Source: Rhizobium sp. TH135
GTDB lineage: Bacteria > Pseudomonadota > Alphaproteobacteria > Rhizobiales > Rhizobiaceae
Assembly: GCF_002855515.1 (NCBI RefSeq)
Contig: NZ_PKRP01000002.1
Location: 248,001 to 312,000, forward strand
Reading direction: 5' to 3'
DNA length: 64,000 nucleotides
Below, one piece after another: positions 18,076 through 27,921 of this stretch (its first letter is position 1; every line of letters begins with the position of its first letter). A program made the translations under genes and the position numbers. The notes under the pieces are model-generated. The model searched no databases. It was not told the origin of the DNA and was given only the letters and a program-made list of their open reading frames with translations.

Positions 18076-18355
18076 CAATCGAAGGTTGTTTGACAGCCAC
18101 GATTGTGCCGATTTGCGAAATGTGGCGAGACTGCGATGAAAGAGGCATTAGCAAGAGCTTGTGCGAAACTTGCGTTAACTTTTCCACTGGAAAATAGTGC
18201 CTTACAACCCGGATAGCTACTATATCTAGTTCAAATCGGCACCAAATGGTTAATCAATCGTTAATTACTATGGTTAAGTTCTCCTAGTTGTTCATAAATC
18301 CCCCGATTCGTACCCATGGTGCATCGAAACACCACACTGATTCGGAGGCGGCTGA
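18076..18355 (+). promoter_or_regulatory. rem promoter region
   Basis: A 280-nt A/T-rich gap with no gene. It contains a perfect dyad TTTTCC-ACT-GGAAAA (18180-18194), repeated TTAA-rich stretches at 18248-18280, and the ribosome site GGAGG at 18344 before rem. In S. meliloti, VisN/VisR activate rem; the dyad is a candidate binding site, by inference only. Confidence 0.5.
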
Positions 18356-19027
18356 ATGATCGTCGTGGTAGATGAGCGCGAGCTCGTGAAAGACGGATAC
18401 ACATCACTATTTGGGCGCGAGGGAATTCCCTCGACGGGTTTCGACCCACGCGAGTTCGGGGAATGGGTCAATACGGCGGCCGATTCCGACATCGCGGCGG
18501 TTGAAGCATTCCTTCTCGGACAGGGCGAGGCGACCCTGGAACTGCCGCGGGCAATCCGCGACCGGACCCAGGCACCTGTGATCGCAGTCAGCGATCAGCC
18601 ATCCCTGGAGGCAACCCTCGCACTCTTCGACTGCGGCGTCGATGATGTCGTGCGCAAGCCGGTCCATCCTCGCGAAATCCTGGCACGCGCTGCGGCCATC
18701 CGCCGGCGTCTGCGGGCGATCACCAATTTCACCGAGATCGGCCCGATCAAGGTCTTCTCCGACGGCCGCGATCCCGAGATCGCCGGCGACGTCTTCCCCT
18801 TGCCGCGCCGCGAGCGCCGCATTCTCGAATATTTGGTCTCCAACCGCGGTCGTCGCGTCTCGAAGACCCAGATCTTCAACGCGATCTACGGCATCTTCGA
18901 CGAAGAAGTCGAAGAGAACGTCGTCGAAAGCCACATCTCCAAGCTTCGCAAGAAGCTTCGCAAGAAGCTCGGTTTCGACCCCGTCGATTCCAAACGCTTC
19001 CTCGGTTACTGCATCGACTGGAGCTGA
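18356..19027 (+). CDS. rem: Flagellar transcriptional activator Rem, OmpR-type orphan regulator
   Basis: A 223-residue protein with a receiver-like domain (about 1-120) and a C-terminal OmpR/PhoB winged helix (about 125-220). The winged helix shows [20 protein letters not shown], then [11 protein letters not shown] and [19 protein letters not shown]. Rem activates flagellar genes in exponential phase in S. meliloti and lies at this spot. The receiver keeps an acidic pair near residue 6 and the Lys of VVRKP, but the phosphoacceptor position (DIAAVEAF, residue 50) is Glu instead of Asp. No histidine kinase gene is adjacent. Start ATG has GGAGG upstream. Confidence 0.93.
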   Translation: MIVVVDERELVKDGYTSLFGREGIPSTGFDPREFGEWVNTAADSDIAAVEAFLLGQGEATLELPRAIRDRTQAPVIAVSDQPSLEATLALFDCGVDDVVRKPVHPREILARAAAIRRRLRAITNFTEIGPIKVFSDGRDPEIAGDVFPLPRRERRILEYLVSNRGRRVSKTQIFNAIYGIFDEEVEENVVESHISKLRKKLRKKLGFDPVDSKRFLGYCIDWS

Positions 19028-19037
19028 TGATTACATC

Positions 19038-19070
19038 CCGCGGCCGCCCTTGTGCGGCCGCAGTTTTTTC
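19038..19070 (+). terminator. Rho-independent terminator after rem
   Basis: An 8-bp GC stem (GCGGCCGC 19040-19047 with GCGGCCGC 19054-19061) is followed by AGTTTTTT, 13 nt after the rem stop. rem is therefore probably monocistronic, and flgE has its own promoter in the following 100 nt, where TTGACTATAAAA occurs just before it. Confidence 0.88.
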
Positions 19071-19170
19071 CTCGCCACGAGGTGAAAAAACGGCAGGGCC
19101 CTCCAGCCAGACAGCTTCACGCAAGGCCCACCTCATACTCTCCCATTGACTATAAAACGAGGATTTTGAC

Positions 19171-20379
19171 ATGAGCCTTTACGGAACCATGCGAACGGGT
19201 GTCTCCGGCATGAACGCCCAGTCGAACCGGCTGAGCACTGTCGCTGACAACATCGCCAATTCCAGCACCGTCGGCTACAAGAAGGCCTCGGTGCAGTTTT
19301 CATCCATGATTTTGCCGACCACGAACGGCGCCTACAATTCCGGCGGCGTCGAGACCGATGTCCGCTACTCGATTTCGAGCCAGGGCACCTTCAGCTACAC
19401 GACCTCCGAGACGGACCTCGCAATCAATGGCGACGGCTTCTTCATCGTGAAGGGCGACGACGGCACTCCCTACATGACCCGTGCGGGTTCCTTCGTTCTC
19501 CAGGATGACGGCACGCTCAAGAACACCGCAGGCTATACCCTCCAGGGTTACGAATACGATTCCACGGCTGATCCGACCATCGTCGTGAACGGCTTCGATG
19601 GACTTGAAGACGTAGATTTGTCCGGTTCGGGCATCTCCGCTGTCGCCTCGACGACGGGTACCCTCAACGTCAACCTGCCCAACGGTGCGGAAGACGGTTT
19701 TGTGCAGACGACCTCTCTGAAGGTGTTCGACAGCCAGGGTTCCAGCCGCCTCATTGAATTCACCTACACGAAAGTCACCGACAACGAGTGGACGGTAGAA
19801 GCAACCGGTCCCGGTGTTCCGGCCACGGTACTCGGCGTGACCAGCCTCTTCTTCACCACGGACGGCCAGCTTGATACGGCATTGAGCCCGACGCCCCTCA
19901 CGCTGCAGACCTTCGATATCGACGGTGCTGTGGTGCCGGATATCACCTTGGAAATCGGCGACACGACGCAGCTCGCGTCTGCCTTCTCCGTTGAAGAAGG
20001 CAAGGTCAACGGTAACGCTGCCTCGAAGGTCAAGGGCTACGAGATCGACGACAAGGGCGTCGTCTCGATCGCCTACGAAAACGGCGACCTGGTGCCGAAG
20101 TTCCGCGTCGCTCTTGCGAGCGTCCAGAGCCCGGACAACCTCAATCCGGTTGCCGGCAACATGTACACCCAGTCGAACGATTCCGGTGTCGTCATCCTCG
20201 GTTATGCCGGCTCCAGCGGCTTTGGCACGATCCTGTCCGGCGCTCTCGAAGACTCCAACGTGGACGTCGCTGAAGAGCTGACGGCCATGATCGAGTCCCA
20301 GCGGAATTACACCGCAAACTCCAAGGTTTTCCAGACCGGCTCCGAATTGATGGAAGTCCTGGTCAACCTGAAGAGATAA
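19171..20379 (+). CDS. flgE: Flagellar hook protein FlgE
   Basis: A 402-residue hook subunit. The N-terminus MSLYGTMRTGVSGMNAQSNR and ADNIANSSTVGYKKASVQFS match the FlgE family, and the C-terminus has GALEDSNVDVAEELTAMIES followed by QRNYTANSKVFQTGSELMEV. Length fits alphaproteobacterial FlgE. It leads the hook operon flgE-flgK-flgL-flaF-flbT-flgD; flgK starts 21 nt later. Confidence 0.96.
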   Translation: MSLYGTMRTGVSGMNAQSNRLSTVADNIANSSTVGYKKASVQFSSMILPTTNGAYNSGGVETDVRYSISSQGTFSYTTSETDLAINGDGFFIVKGDDGTPYMTRAGSFVLQDDGTLKNTAGYTLQGYEYDSTADPTIVVNGFDGLEDVDLSGSGISAVASTTGTLNVNLPNGAEDGFVQTTSLKVFDSQGSSRLIEFTYTKVTDNEWTVEATGPGVPATVLGVTSLFFTTDGQLDTALSPTPLTLQTFDIDGAVVPDITLEIGDTTQLASAFSVEEGKVNGNAASKVKGYEIDDKGVVSIAYENGDLVPKFRVALASVQSPDNLNPVAGNMYTQSNDSGVVILGYAGSSGFGTILSGALEDSNVDVAEELTAMIESQRNYTANSKVFQTGSELMEVLVNLKR

Positions 20380-20400
20380 TCGAAAGAGTAGGTTAGTCCT

Positions 20401-21855
20401 ATGTCGCTTGCATCGTCGCTCAATACGGCCAATTCGATTTTCCGGAATACGTCCCAGCAGACGTCCGTAATCTCGACGAACATCGCCAACACCGGCAACG
20501 AAAACTACGTTCGCCGTGACGCGGTGGTCACGCAGTCCGTATACGGTTTCTCGTCGGTGCAGAACGAGCGGTCGCAGCAGATGGCTCTGTTGCGGCAGAT
20601 GTCATCCTCGACTGCGCAGCAAAGTGCGCAGTCGACCCTGCTCGATGGACTGACCACGCTTTCCGATGCGCTCGGCGGCAATGACTACGAACTCTCGCCG
20701 TCTGCCTATCTTGCCAATCTGCAGAGCAGCCTCCAGTCGTTTGCGGCATCGCCAGGCGAATATGCACTCGCCTCCACGGTGGTGACGGATGCGATCGACG
20801 TGGTGAACTCGCTCAACAACGCGACCACCACGACGCAGGAATTGCGCGAAGACACCGACGCTCAGATGTTCGAGCAGGTGGAGACGCTGAACAAGCTGCT
20901 CGCCGAGTTCAAGATCGTCAACGACACGGTGGTGCGCCAGACGGCAACCGGCGGGGCTGCCGACGACTATCTCGATCGCCGCGACACGCTGCTCAAGGAA
21001 ATCTCCGGGATCATCGGCGTTTCCGTGAACATGCGCGACAACAGCGACATGGTTCTCTACACCTATGACGGCACGACGCTGTTCGAGACCGATCCGCGCG
21101 AAGTCAGCTTCGTCCGCACCTATACCTACGACGCAACCGTGTCCGGCAACGCGATCTACATCGATGGCACACCGGTCCGCGCCGGCGTCGGTGGCAATAC
21201 GGACGGCCAGGGTTCGCTGGCTTCGCTGGTTCAGATCCGCGATGTCATCGCTCCGACCTTCCAGACCCAGCTCGACGAAATTGCTCGTGGCCTGGTCGAG
21301 GCCTTCCAGGAGACCGACACAGGTGGCGGTGGTGAACTGCCCGGCCTGTTCACCTGGCCGACCGGCACTGTTCCGGCAACAGGCACTGTCGAATCTGGAC
21401 TGGCTGCCCTCATTCAAGTCAACCCGGCCGTTCGCTCCGATGCCGGCGGCGACCCGATGCTGATCCGCGACGGCGGGATCAATGGTGCGGCCTATGTTCA
21501 GAATGTCGATGGTTCCTCGGGTTTCACCGACCTCATCAACTCCTATGTGGATGAGCTGGCGGCCAACCGCAGCTTCTCCGCCGATGCCGACCTGAAGACG
21601 GATGCAAGTGTCCTGTCCTTCGCCAGCAACTCGATCGGCTGGCTCGAAGAACTGCGCTCGAACGCGACGACGGCGAACGAAAACAAGCAGGCGCTCTATG
21701 AGCGGACCTTCCAGACCTACTCTTCCAAGACGGCAGTCAGCCTCGATGAAGAGCTATCGCTGCTGCTCGATGTAGAGCAGTCCTACAAGGCCGCGGCCAA
21801 GCTCGTCTCTACCGTTGACGAGATGCTGAAGGCCGTTCTCGAAATGGCGGGGTAA
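20401..21855 (+). CDS. flgK: Hook-filament junction protein FlgK (HAP1)
   Basis: A 484-residue hook-associated protein. The N-terminal helix contains TSVISTNIANTGNENYVRRD and the C-terminus has SLDEELSLLLDVEQSYKAAA and STVDEMLKAVLEM, both diagnostic for FlgK. It connects hook and filament together with FlgL, which starts 6 nt downstream. A FlgN-like candidate chaperone is at 28511-28876. Confidence 0.95.
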   Translation: MSLASSLNTANSIFRNTSQQTSVISTNIANTGNENYVRRDAVVTQSVYGFSSVQNERSQQMALLRQMSSSTAQQSAQSTLLDGLTTLSDALGGNDYELSPSAYLANLQSSLQSFAASPGEYALASTVVTDAIDVVNSLNNATTTTQELREDTDAQMFEQVETLNKLLAEFKIVNDTVVRQTATGGAADDYLDRRDTLLKEISGIIGVSVNMRDNSDMVLYTYDGTTLFETDPREVSFVRTYTYDATVSGNAIYIDGTPVRAGVGGNTDGQGSLASLVQIRDVIAPTFQTQLDEIARGLVEAFQETDTGGGGELPGLFTWPTGTVPATGTVESGLAALIQVNPAVRSDAGGDPMLIRDGGINGAAYVQNVDGSSGFTDLINSYVDELAANRSFSADADLKTDASVLSFASNSIGWLEELRSNATTANENKQALYERTFQTYSSKTAVSLDEELSLLLDVEQSYKAAAKLVSTVDEMLKAVLEMAG

Positions 21856-21861
21856 TCCCTG

Positions 21862-22926
21862 ATGTCGACAGCCAGCGTTTCTAACCTATCGACCCAGACA
21901 TCGATGCGCCTGACGATCCGGCAGGCCCAGAACGAACTCCTGAAGTCCCAGCAGGAAGTCAGCACGGGTTTCTACGCCGACATTGGCGCCGAGCTCGGCA
22001 GCAAGACGTCGACGGTGGTCGACCTCAACCGGGAAAGCCTGCGGCTGAACTCGATGATCAGCAACAACTCGATCGCGACCCAGCGTCTCTCGGCCTCTCA
22101 GGAAGCCTTGAAGCAGATTGCTACGGCCGCCGAGGATATGAACAACGCGCTGATCACCATCTCCGGTTCGTCGAACAGCGACACGATCGAAACCACCGTC
22201 ATGACGGTGAAGAATTCGCTGTCGACCATGACCAGCATGGCCAATCAGTCGGCCAACGGCGAATTCCTGTTCGCCGGCATCAACACCGACGTCCAGCCGC
22301 TTGCCGAATACACCGAGACTTCGGCCGCAAAGACCGCGTTCGACACGGCATTCACTGCCTATTTCGGCTTTGCGCCCACCGACACGGCCAATACGGCAAC
22401 GATTGCGGCTAGCGGTGCAGCGCCCAGCATGGAGGACTTCATCACCTCCACGCTCGAGCCGATGTTCACCGGTCCGGACTGGAACACCAACTGGTCCAGC
22501 GCCACCGATGAGGCGATGACGAGCCGCATCACGCAGTCCGAAACCGTCCAGACCTCTGCATCCGCGAATGAAGACGGCTTCCGTTACTTCGCGCTGGCTG
22601 CAGTGTTGACCACGGAACTTATGAGTATCGGGGCTCCGGCCAATGCTGTGACGGTCGCGATCAACAAGGCCATCGACTACACCGGCCGCGCAATCACCGG
22701 CATCAACTCCACGCGCTCAGAACTCGGTCTTTCTCAGAACCGAGTTGAGAAGGCGGATGCCTCGCTCAAGGTTCAGGTGGATATAATCGAGACCAGCCTG
22801 TCGAGCAAAATTGAAGTAGATGCGTACGAAGCCTCGACTCGCGTTAACTCTCTGCTTTCCATGGTGGAAGCATCTTACACGCTGACCTCGAAGATCCAGG
22901 CGCTGAGCCTTGTCAACTACCTTTGA
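21862..22926 (+). CDS. flgL: Hook-filament junction protein FlgL (HAP3)
   Basis: A 354-residue junction protein with flagellin-like ends. The N-terminus has QTSMRLTIRQAQNELLKSQQ and STGFYADIGAELG; a FLFAGINTDVQPL segment (about 134) is the typical FlgL core. The C-terminus is VDAYEASTRVNSLLSMVEAS and ends TSKIQALSLVNYL. It is 36 nt ahead of flaF. Confidence 0.95.
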   Translation: MSTASVSNLSTQTSMRLTIRQAQNELLKSQQEVSTGFYADIGAELGSKTSTVVDLNRESLRLNSMISNNSIATQRLSASQEALKQIATAAEDMNNALITISGSSNSDTIETTVMTVKNSLSTMTSMANQSANGEFLFAGINTDVQPLAEYTETSAAKTAFDTAFTAYFGFAPTDTANTATIAASGAAPSMEDFITSTLEPMFTGPDWNTNWSSATDEAMTSRITQSETVQTSASANEDGFRYFALAAVLTTELMSIGAPANAVTVAINKAIDYTGRAITGINSTRSELGLSQNRVEKADASLKVQVDIIETSLSSKIEVDAYEASTRVNSLLSMVEASYTLTSKIQALSLVNYL

Positions 22927-22962
22927 TGAGCAAAGGGTGAAATGAACCTGAAGGGCAACTGA

Positions 22963-23310
22963 ATGTACCAGTTCTCATATGCCGAAATTATGGAGGATGG
23001 CGTCGCTGACGCCAAGGATCGCGAACGTCAGGCCCTTGACCGTTGCATCCAGCTTCTTAGCGCGGCGCGGGACAAGAAGGGTTACTCCCGCGAAGCGATC
23101 GAGGCACTTTTCTATACGCGCCGGGTCTGGGTCCGGCTGATCGAAGATCTGCAAAACCCGGAAAACCAGTTGGGCGAGGAAATCCGCGCCAATCTGATTT
23201 CCATCGCCATCTGGATTTTGAAAGAATGTGACCGGATCCGCAAACGCGAGTCGGAAAACTTCCAGGGCATTATCGACGTGACAACCATCATCAGGGATGG
23301 ACTTAAATGA
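22963..23310 (+). CDS. flaF: Flagellin biosynthesis regulator FlaF
   Basis: A 115-residue protein of the alphaproteobacterial FlaF family, required for flagellin synthesis or secretion, acting opposite FlbT. Visible family features are [38 protein letters not shown] and the middle helix [17 protein letters not shown]. Its last 4 nt overlap flbT (ATGA), the usual coupled arrangement. Confidence 0.93.
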   Translation: MYQFSYAEIMEDGVADAKDRERQALDRCIQLLSAARDKKGYSREAIEALFYTRRVWVRLIEDLQNPENQLGEEIRANLISIAIWILKECDRIRKRESENFQGIIDVTTIIRDGLK

Positions 23311-23756
23311 AGAGCACTTTGCGCATCTCGCTCAAGTCGGGCGAACGTATTTTCATCAATGGAGCGGTTCTGCGCGTCGACCGCAAGGTTGCCCTCGAGT
23401 TCCTGAACGATGTGACTTTCCTGCTTGAGAACCACGTTCTCCAGCCCGAACAGGCCACGACCCCGCTGCGTCAGCTGTACTTCATCGCTCAGATGATGCT
23501 CATCAATCCGGAAGGCAAGGATCAGTCGCTTGCGATGTTCCGTAAGTCCGTGATCATGCTGCTGTCGTGCTTCGAGAACGAGGAAATCCTCGCCGAACTG
23601 AAGCGCATCGACGGCATGGTGTCATCCGGCCGCGCCTTTGATGCTCTCAAGGCCATCCGTCAGCTGTATCCGATCGAGGACCGCATCCTGAACAATCAGG
23701 AAATGGCGCCGGCAACGATCGAACAGATCCGCAAGGAAATTGCGCCATGGCGGTAG
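23307..23756 (+). CDS. flbT: Flagellin mRNA regulator FlbT
   Basis: A 149-residue protein. In Caulobacter crescentus FlbT binds the 5' untranslated region of flagellin mRNA and promotes its decay until the hook is complete. Family features include [40 protein letters not shown] and [20 protein letters not shown]. It overlaps flaF by 4 nt and flgD by 10 nt. The conserved leader block in front of all four flagellin genes here is a candidate target. Confidence 0.94.
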   Translation: MKSTLRISLKSGERIFINGAVLRVDRKVALEFLNDVTFLLENHVLQPEQATTPLRQLYFIAQMMLINPEGKDQSLAMFRKSVIMLLSCFENEEILAELKRIDGMVSSGRAFDALKAIRQLYPIEDRILNNQEMAPATIEQIRKEIAPWR

Positions 23757-24202
23757 ACGCAGTCACCGGCACGACCACCACAACGAGCACGACATCCACG
23801 TCGTCGACATCCAGCAGCGCGGCAAGCCAAGCCTCTGCCAAGGCGTCTCTGGATTATGACAGCTTTCTGCAGCTGCTCATTGCCCAGATGAAAAACCAGG
23901 ATCCGACGGATCCGATGGACGCCAGCGAGCAGATCGCCCAGCTTGCCACCTTCTCGCAGGTCGAGCAGTCGATCCAGATGAACTCGAACCTCGAGACTCT
24001 GATCACCGGCAATGCTCTGACCAATGCCTCGTCCTACATCGGCAAGACCATCACGAGCGCCGATGAAAAGACCAGCGGTGTCGTGGCCTCCGTCCGCGTC
24101 TACAGTGACACGATGGTTGCGACCACGACGGACGGCAAGGAAATCCCGATTATTGTCGGCGTTCGCGTCGGCACTGCAAGCACCACGACGACCGGTTCTT
24201 GA
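23747..24202 (+). CDS. flgD: Hook cap / hook assembly protein FlgD, short form
   Basis: A 151-residue protein. A Ser/Thr-rich N-terminal tail (about 5-30) precedes the conserved FlgD N-terminal domain: [20 protein letters not shown] and [20 protein letters not shown] (about 37-77). The C-terminal FLN/Tudor-like region found in enteric FlgD (about 230 residues) is missing apart from a short beta segment ([20 protein letters not shown]). It overlaps flbT by 10 nt. Confidence 0.92.
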   Translation: MAVDAVTGTTTTTSTTSTSSTSSSAASQASAKASLDYDSFLQLLIAQMKNQDPTDPMDASEQIAQLATFSQVEQSIQMNSNLETLITGNALTNASSYIGKTITSADEKTSGVVASVRVYSDTMVATTTDGKEIPIIVGVRVGTASTTTTGS

Positions 24203-24260
24203 TATGCTAGGCCTTTCGGGGTGGATGGCATGATTCGCCGCTCCGAAAGGATACCGTCTC

Positions 24261-24527
24261 ATGAATGAGGCAGACGCTCTCGACATTCTCCAGGCTGCGA
24301 TCTGGACCATCATCATCGCGTCCGGCCCGGCCGTTGCGGCGGGCATGATCGTCGGCGTCGTCATCGCCCTCATCCAGGCGCTCACCCAGGTTCAGGAAAT
24401 GACCCTGACCTTCGTGCCGAAGATCCTCGCGATCATGATTACCATCGGCATTTCGGCCCCCTTTGTCGGGGCGCAGATCAATCTCTTCACAACGCTGGTC
24501 TTCTCGCGAATACAATCCGGGTTCTAG
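24261..24527 (+). CDS. fliQ: Flagellar export gate protein FliQ
   Basis: An 88-residue protein with two membrane hairpin segments (about 15-38 and 50-72), as in all FliQ. Conserved stretches are ASGPAVAAGMIVGVVIALIQ and ALTQVQEMTLTFVPKILAIM. It precedes flhA by about 105 nt and forms the export gate with FliP, FliR and FlhA. Confidence 0.95.
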   Translation: MNEADALDILQAAIWTIIIASGPAVAAGMIVGVVIALIQALTQVQEMTLTFVPKILAIMITIGISAPFVGAQINLFTTLVFSRIQSGF

Positions 24528-24632
24528 CCGGGCGCCTGACACCCTCGCGCAAGCTTCGACCGTTATCTCTCTGGGGCAGACTGCCGGAAGCATGATCTTC
24601 CGGATGACTTCTCATGAAGAGATGGAACGGAA

Positions 24633-26720
24633 ATGGCGCAACCTCCTGCACTCGTAATTCCGAAGGTAAGCCCCAGCGGGCGTGACATCGGCTTCGCGCT
24701 TGGGATCGTGATGATCCTGTGCATCCTGTTCCTGCCGATCCCGCCTTTCCTCATCGACGTCGGTCTCGCTTTCTCGATCGCGCTTTCCGTTCTGATCCTG
24801 ATGGTCTCGCTGTGGATCCAGCGACCGCTCGATTTCTCGTCCTTCCCGACCATCCTGCTGATCGCCACCATGATCCGCCTGTCGCTCAACATCGCGACGA
24901 CGCGCGTGATCCTGACCCATGGCCACGAGGGCCATAACGCAGCTGGCGGCGTCATTGCAGGCTTCTCGAACCTCGTGATGGGCGGCGACTTCGTCATCGG
25001 TCTGATCGTCTTCTTGATCCTGATCACGGTCAACTTCATCGTCATCACCAAGGGCGCCACCCGTATCGCGGAAGTTGGCGCCCGCTTCACCCTCGATGCC
25101 ATCCCCGGCAAGCAGATGTCGATCGATGCCGACCTGTCCGCCGGTATCATCGACGAGAAGGAAGCCCAGCACAGACGTCGCGAACTTGAGCAGGAAAGCT
25201 CCTTCTTCGGCGCCATGGACGGTGCCTCGAAGTTCGTCCGCGGCGACGCCATCGCCGGCCTGATCATCACCGCGATCAACGTCGCCGGCGGCATCATCAT
25301 CGGCTACTTCCGCCACGGCATGGAACTCGGCGAAGCAGCCGACGTCTTCGTCAAGCTCTCCGTCGGTGACGGTATCGTCTCGCAGGTTCCGGCCCTGATC
25401 GTCTCGCTGGCAGCCGGCCTTCTGGTCTCGCGCGGCGGCACACCAGGCTCGACCGACCAGGCCGTCGTCAATCAGCTGAGCGGCTATCCGCGCGCGCTGT
25501 ATGTGGCAGCAGGCCTGATGGGGGCCCTCGCGATCGTACCGGGCCTGCCGTTCATTCCCTTCGTCGCACTCGGTGGCCTCATGGCCTTTGGTGCATGGTT
25601 CATCCCCCGCCAGCTCGAAGCGGAAAACCAGCTGAAGCGCGATCAGGAAGAAAAGAAGGTCATCCAGAACAAGGAAGCCGAGAAGGATTCGGTCAAGTCC
25701 GTCCTCAAGACCTCGGAAATCGAACTCGCGCTTGGCAAGCTCGTCTCGACCCGTCTTCTGGGTGCACACCAGGAACTGGCCTTCCGCGTCGGCAAGATGC
25801 GTAAGAAGTTCGCCAGCCAGTACGGCTTCGTCGTGCCCGAGATCAAGGTGACAGACGACATCATGATCCCGGAAAAGGCTTACCAGATCCGTATCCACGG
25901 CACGACGGTCGCCTCCAACAACCTGCGCGTCGGCGAAGTCCTCGTCGTCACTGGTTCCGGCCGCAGGCCCAATGTTCCCGGCGACGAAATCCGCGAACCC
26001 GCCTTCGGCATGCCGGCGGTCTCGGTCCTCGAAACCTTCACTGAGGAACTGAAGCGCGAAGGCTTCCACCCGATCGACAACGTCTCTGTCGTCTTGACCC
26101 ATGTCTCGGAAGTCATCCGCAACAACCTGCCGCAGCTCCTGTCCTATAAGGACGTCAAGGTCCTGATCGATCGCCTCGATCCCGAATACAAGAAGCTCGC
26201 CGACGAAATCTGCTCGTCGCACATGTCCTATTCGGGTCTGCAGGCTGTGCTGAAGCTGCTGCTGGCCGAACGCGTCTCGATCCGCAACCTGCACCTCATT
26301 CTGGAAGCCGTGGCAGAGCTTGCGCCGCATGTCCGCAAGACTGAGCAGATCGTCGAACACGTCCGTGTCCGCATGGCCCAGCAGCTCTGCGGCGACCTCA
26401 CCGACAACGGTGTCCTTCGCGTCCTGCGACTCGGCTCCAAGTGGGACCTCGTCTTCCACCAGGCCCTCAAGCGCGACGCCAAGGGCGAGATCGTCGAATT
26501 CGACATCGATCCCCGCAGCCTGGAAGAGTTTTCCGAGCAGGCAAGCCAGGTAATCCGTGAATTCATGGACCGCGGTCTGCCCTTCGTGCTTGTCACATCG
26601 CCCGAAACGCGGTCCTATGTGCGCATGATCATCGAACGACTCTTTGCGACCTTGCCCGTTCTGTCCCATGTCGAACTGGCCAAGGGCATCGAGATCAAGA
26701 TTTTGGGCTCCATTTCATGA
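24633..26720 (+). CDS. flhA: Flagellar export gate protein FlhA
   Basis: A 695-residue protein of normal family length. The N-terminal half has about eight membrane segments (residues 15-310) with the conserved FHIPEP-type loop [20 protein letters not shown] around residue 150 and [20 protein letters not shown]. The C-terminal cytoplasmic domain (about 350-690) docks chaperone-substrate complexes. The start ATG 24633 follows a GGAA site. The last 4 nt overlap fliR. Confidence 0.97.
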   Translation: MAQPPALVIPKVSPSGRDIGFALGIVMILCILFLPIPPFLIDVGLAFSIALSVLILMVSLWIQRPLDFSSFPTILLIATMIRLSLNIATTRVILTHGHEGHNAAGGVIAGFSNLVMGGDFVIGLIVFLILITVNFIVITKGATRIAEVGARFTLDAIPGKQMSIDADLSAGIIDEKEAQHRRRELEQESSFFGAMDGASKFVRGDAIAGLIITAINVAGGIIIGYFRHGMELGEAADVFVKLSVGDGIVSQVPALIVSLAAGLLVSRGGTPGSTDQAVVNQLSGYPRALYVAAGLMGALAIVPGLPFIPFVALGGLMAFGAWFIPRQLEAENQLKRDQEEKKVIQNKEAEKDSVKSVLKTSEIELALGKLVSTRLLGAHQELAFRVGKMRKKFASQYGFVVPEIKVTDDIMIPEKAYQIRIHGTTVASNNLRVGEVLVVTGSGRRPNVPGDEIREPAFGMPAVSVLETFTEELKREGFHPIDNVSVVLTHVSEVIRNNLPQLLSYKDVKVLIDRLDPEYKKLADEICSSHMSYSGLQAVLKLLLAERVSIRNLHLILEAVAELAPHVRKTEQIVEHVRVRMAQQLCGDLTDNGVLRVLRLGSKWDLVFHQALKRDAKGEIVEFDIDPRSLEEFSEQASQVIREFMDRGLPFVLVTSPETRSYVRMIIERLFATLPVLSHVELAKGIEIKILGSIS

Positions 26721-27466
26721 TTGCTGACCCGCAGGGGACTGTGCTGGTGCTGGTGGCGATTTTCTGTCGCATCGGCGCCTGCATCATGACCCTTCCGGGT
26801 TTTTCCTCTGCCCGAATCTCGACCACCATCCGGTTCTTCCTCGCGTTTGCCGTCTCCATGGCCATGACGCCGCTGCTCTTCGACACGATCTACCCGAGCG
26901 TCCAGGGTACCGCGGCGACCCTCGTCGGCGTGATCTTCGCCGAGCTGCTGATCGGTGTGATGTATGGCCTCGTCCCGCGCCTCTATGTGCTGGGACTGCA
27001 GTTTGCCGGCTCGGCGATATCAATGGCGATCGGTCTCAACACACCGGGCGCCACCGACATTCTGGAAGACACCTCCGAAAACCAGATGACCAACCTCATC
27101 TCGTTCAGCGGGCTCCTCGTCCTTTTCATGCTGGATTTCCATCACGTGGTGTTTCGTGCGCTGGTCGATTCCTACACCGTGATGCCGCTGGGCGGCATGC
27201 CGGACAGCCAGAAGATGCTGATCACGCTGACCGATACGCTGTCGCAGACCTTTATGCTGATGCTGCGCCTCGCCAGTCCGTTCCTGATCTTCGGCTTGAT
27301 GTTCAACTTCGCCGTCGGCCTCGTGAACAAGCTCGCTCCCCAGGTGCCGGTCTTCTACATCTCGACCCCGTATCTGCTGCTCGGTGGCCTGATACTGGTT
27401 TATTTCACCATTGCTGCCATGGTGATGCAGTTCGGTCAGTATTTTCCGATGATCTTCAACTTCTGA
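26717..27466 (+). CDS. fliR: Flagellar export gate protein FliR
   Basis: A 249-residue polytopic protein with about six membrane segments, consistent with FliR. Visible family features include the early [20 protein letters not shown] region, [20 protein letters not shown] and [20 protein letters not shown] near the C-terminus. It is translationally coupled to flhA by a 4-nt overlap; the next small gene starts 10 nt later. Confidence 0.95.
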   Translation: MIADPQGTVLVLVAIFCRIGACIMTLPGFSSARISTTIRFFLAFAVSMAMTPLLFDTIYPSVQGTAATLVGVIFAELLIGVMYGLVPRLYVLGLQFAGSAISMAIGLNTPGATDILEDTSENQMTNLISFSGLLVLFMLDFHHVVFRALVDSYTVMPLGGMPDSQKMLITLTDTLSQTFMLMLRLASPFLIFGLMFNFAVGLVNKLAPQVPVFYISTPYLLLGGLILVYFTIAAMVMQFGQYFPMIFNF

Positions 27467-27476
27467 AGAGGACGCC

Positions 27477-27887
27477 ATGGCAACACAGAAGAAATCCGAC
27501 AAGCTGAAGCGTCTGGTCGCGGTGCAGCGCCATATGGAGCGCATGGCCGAAAGCGATCTTGGAATTACCGCCCAGCGCATCGAGGAGAACGCCCGCTCGA
27601 TGGAAAACGTCATGGAGGCGATCGGCTCGCTCGAGCCGCTGCACCGGCTGTTTGCGCAGAATTATGCCGACCGCTTCGACCGCCTCTCCAACACGGACAA
27701 GCAGTTGCACGGCCTGCAGCAGGTTCAGGAAATGAAGCTGATGCGCGAGCGTGCCAAGGGCGACCGGCTGGAAGAAAACATGAAGGATGCCCGCGATCAC
27801 GAAGAACGCGAGCGTGACGACGACGCGATCTACGACCTGATCGACATCAAGTTCGCCACACCAGCCTCCAGCAAGCTTCACGAGTGA
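27477..27887 (+). CDS. Small coiled-coil protein of the export cluster, FliJ-like candidate
   Basis: A 136-residue, highly charged and almost wholly helical protein without a signal peptide or membrane segment. It begins MATQKKSDKLKRLVAVQRHM and has heptad-like stretches to about residue 115, ending in an acidic and then polar tail. Size, charge and two-helix character match FliJ, the coiled-coil stalk of the FliI ATPase, and it is placed directly after fliR. No clear FliJ is elsewhere in the window. This function is inferred; there is no diagnostic motif I can point to. Confidence 0.7.
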   Translation: MATQKKSDKLKRLVAVQRHMERMAESDLGITAQRIEENARSMENVMEAIGSLEPLHRLFAQNYADRFDRLSNTDKQLHGLQQVQEMKLMRERAKGDRLEENMKDARDHEERERDDDAIYDLIDIKFATPASSKLHE

Positions 27888-27921
27888 TAGTCGCCTCGAA
27901 CAAAAAATCGAGGATGTCACC

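Noticed and set aside
24612..26669. A 685-codon open frame on the - strand opposite flhA.
   Set aside because: Antisense shadow of flhA, which is fully supported by family motifs and operon position.
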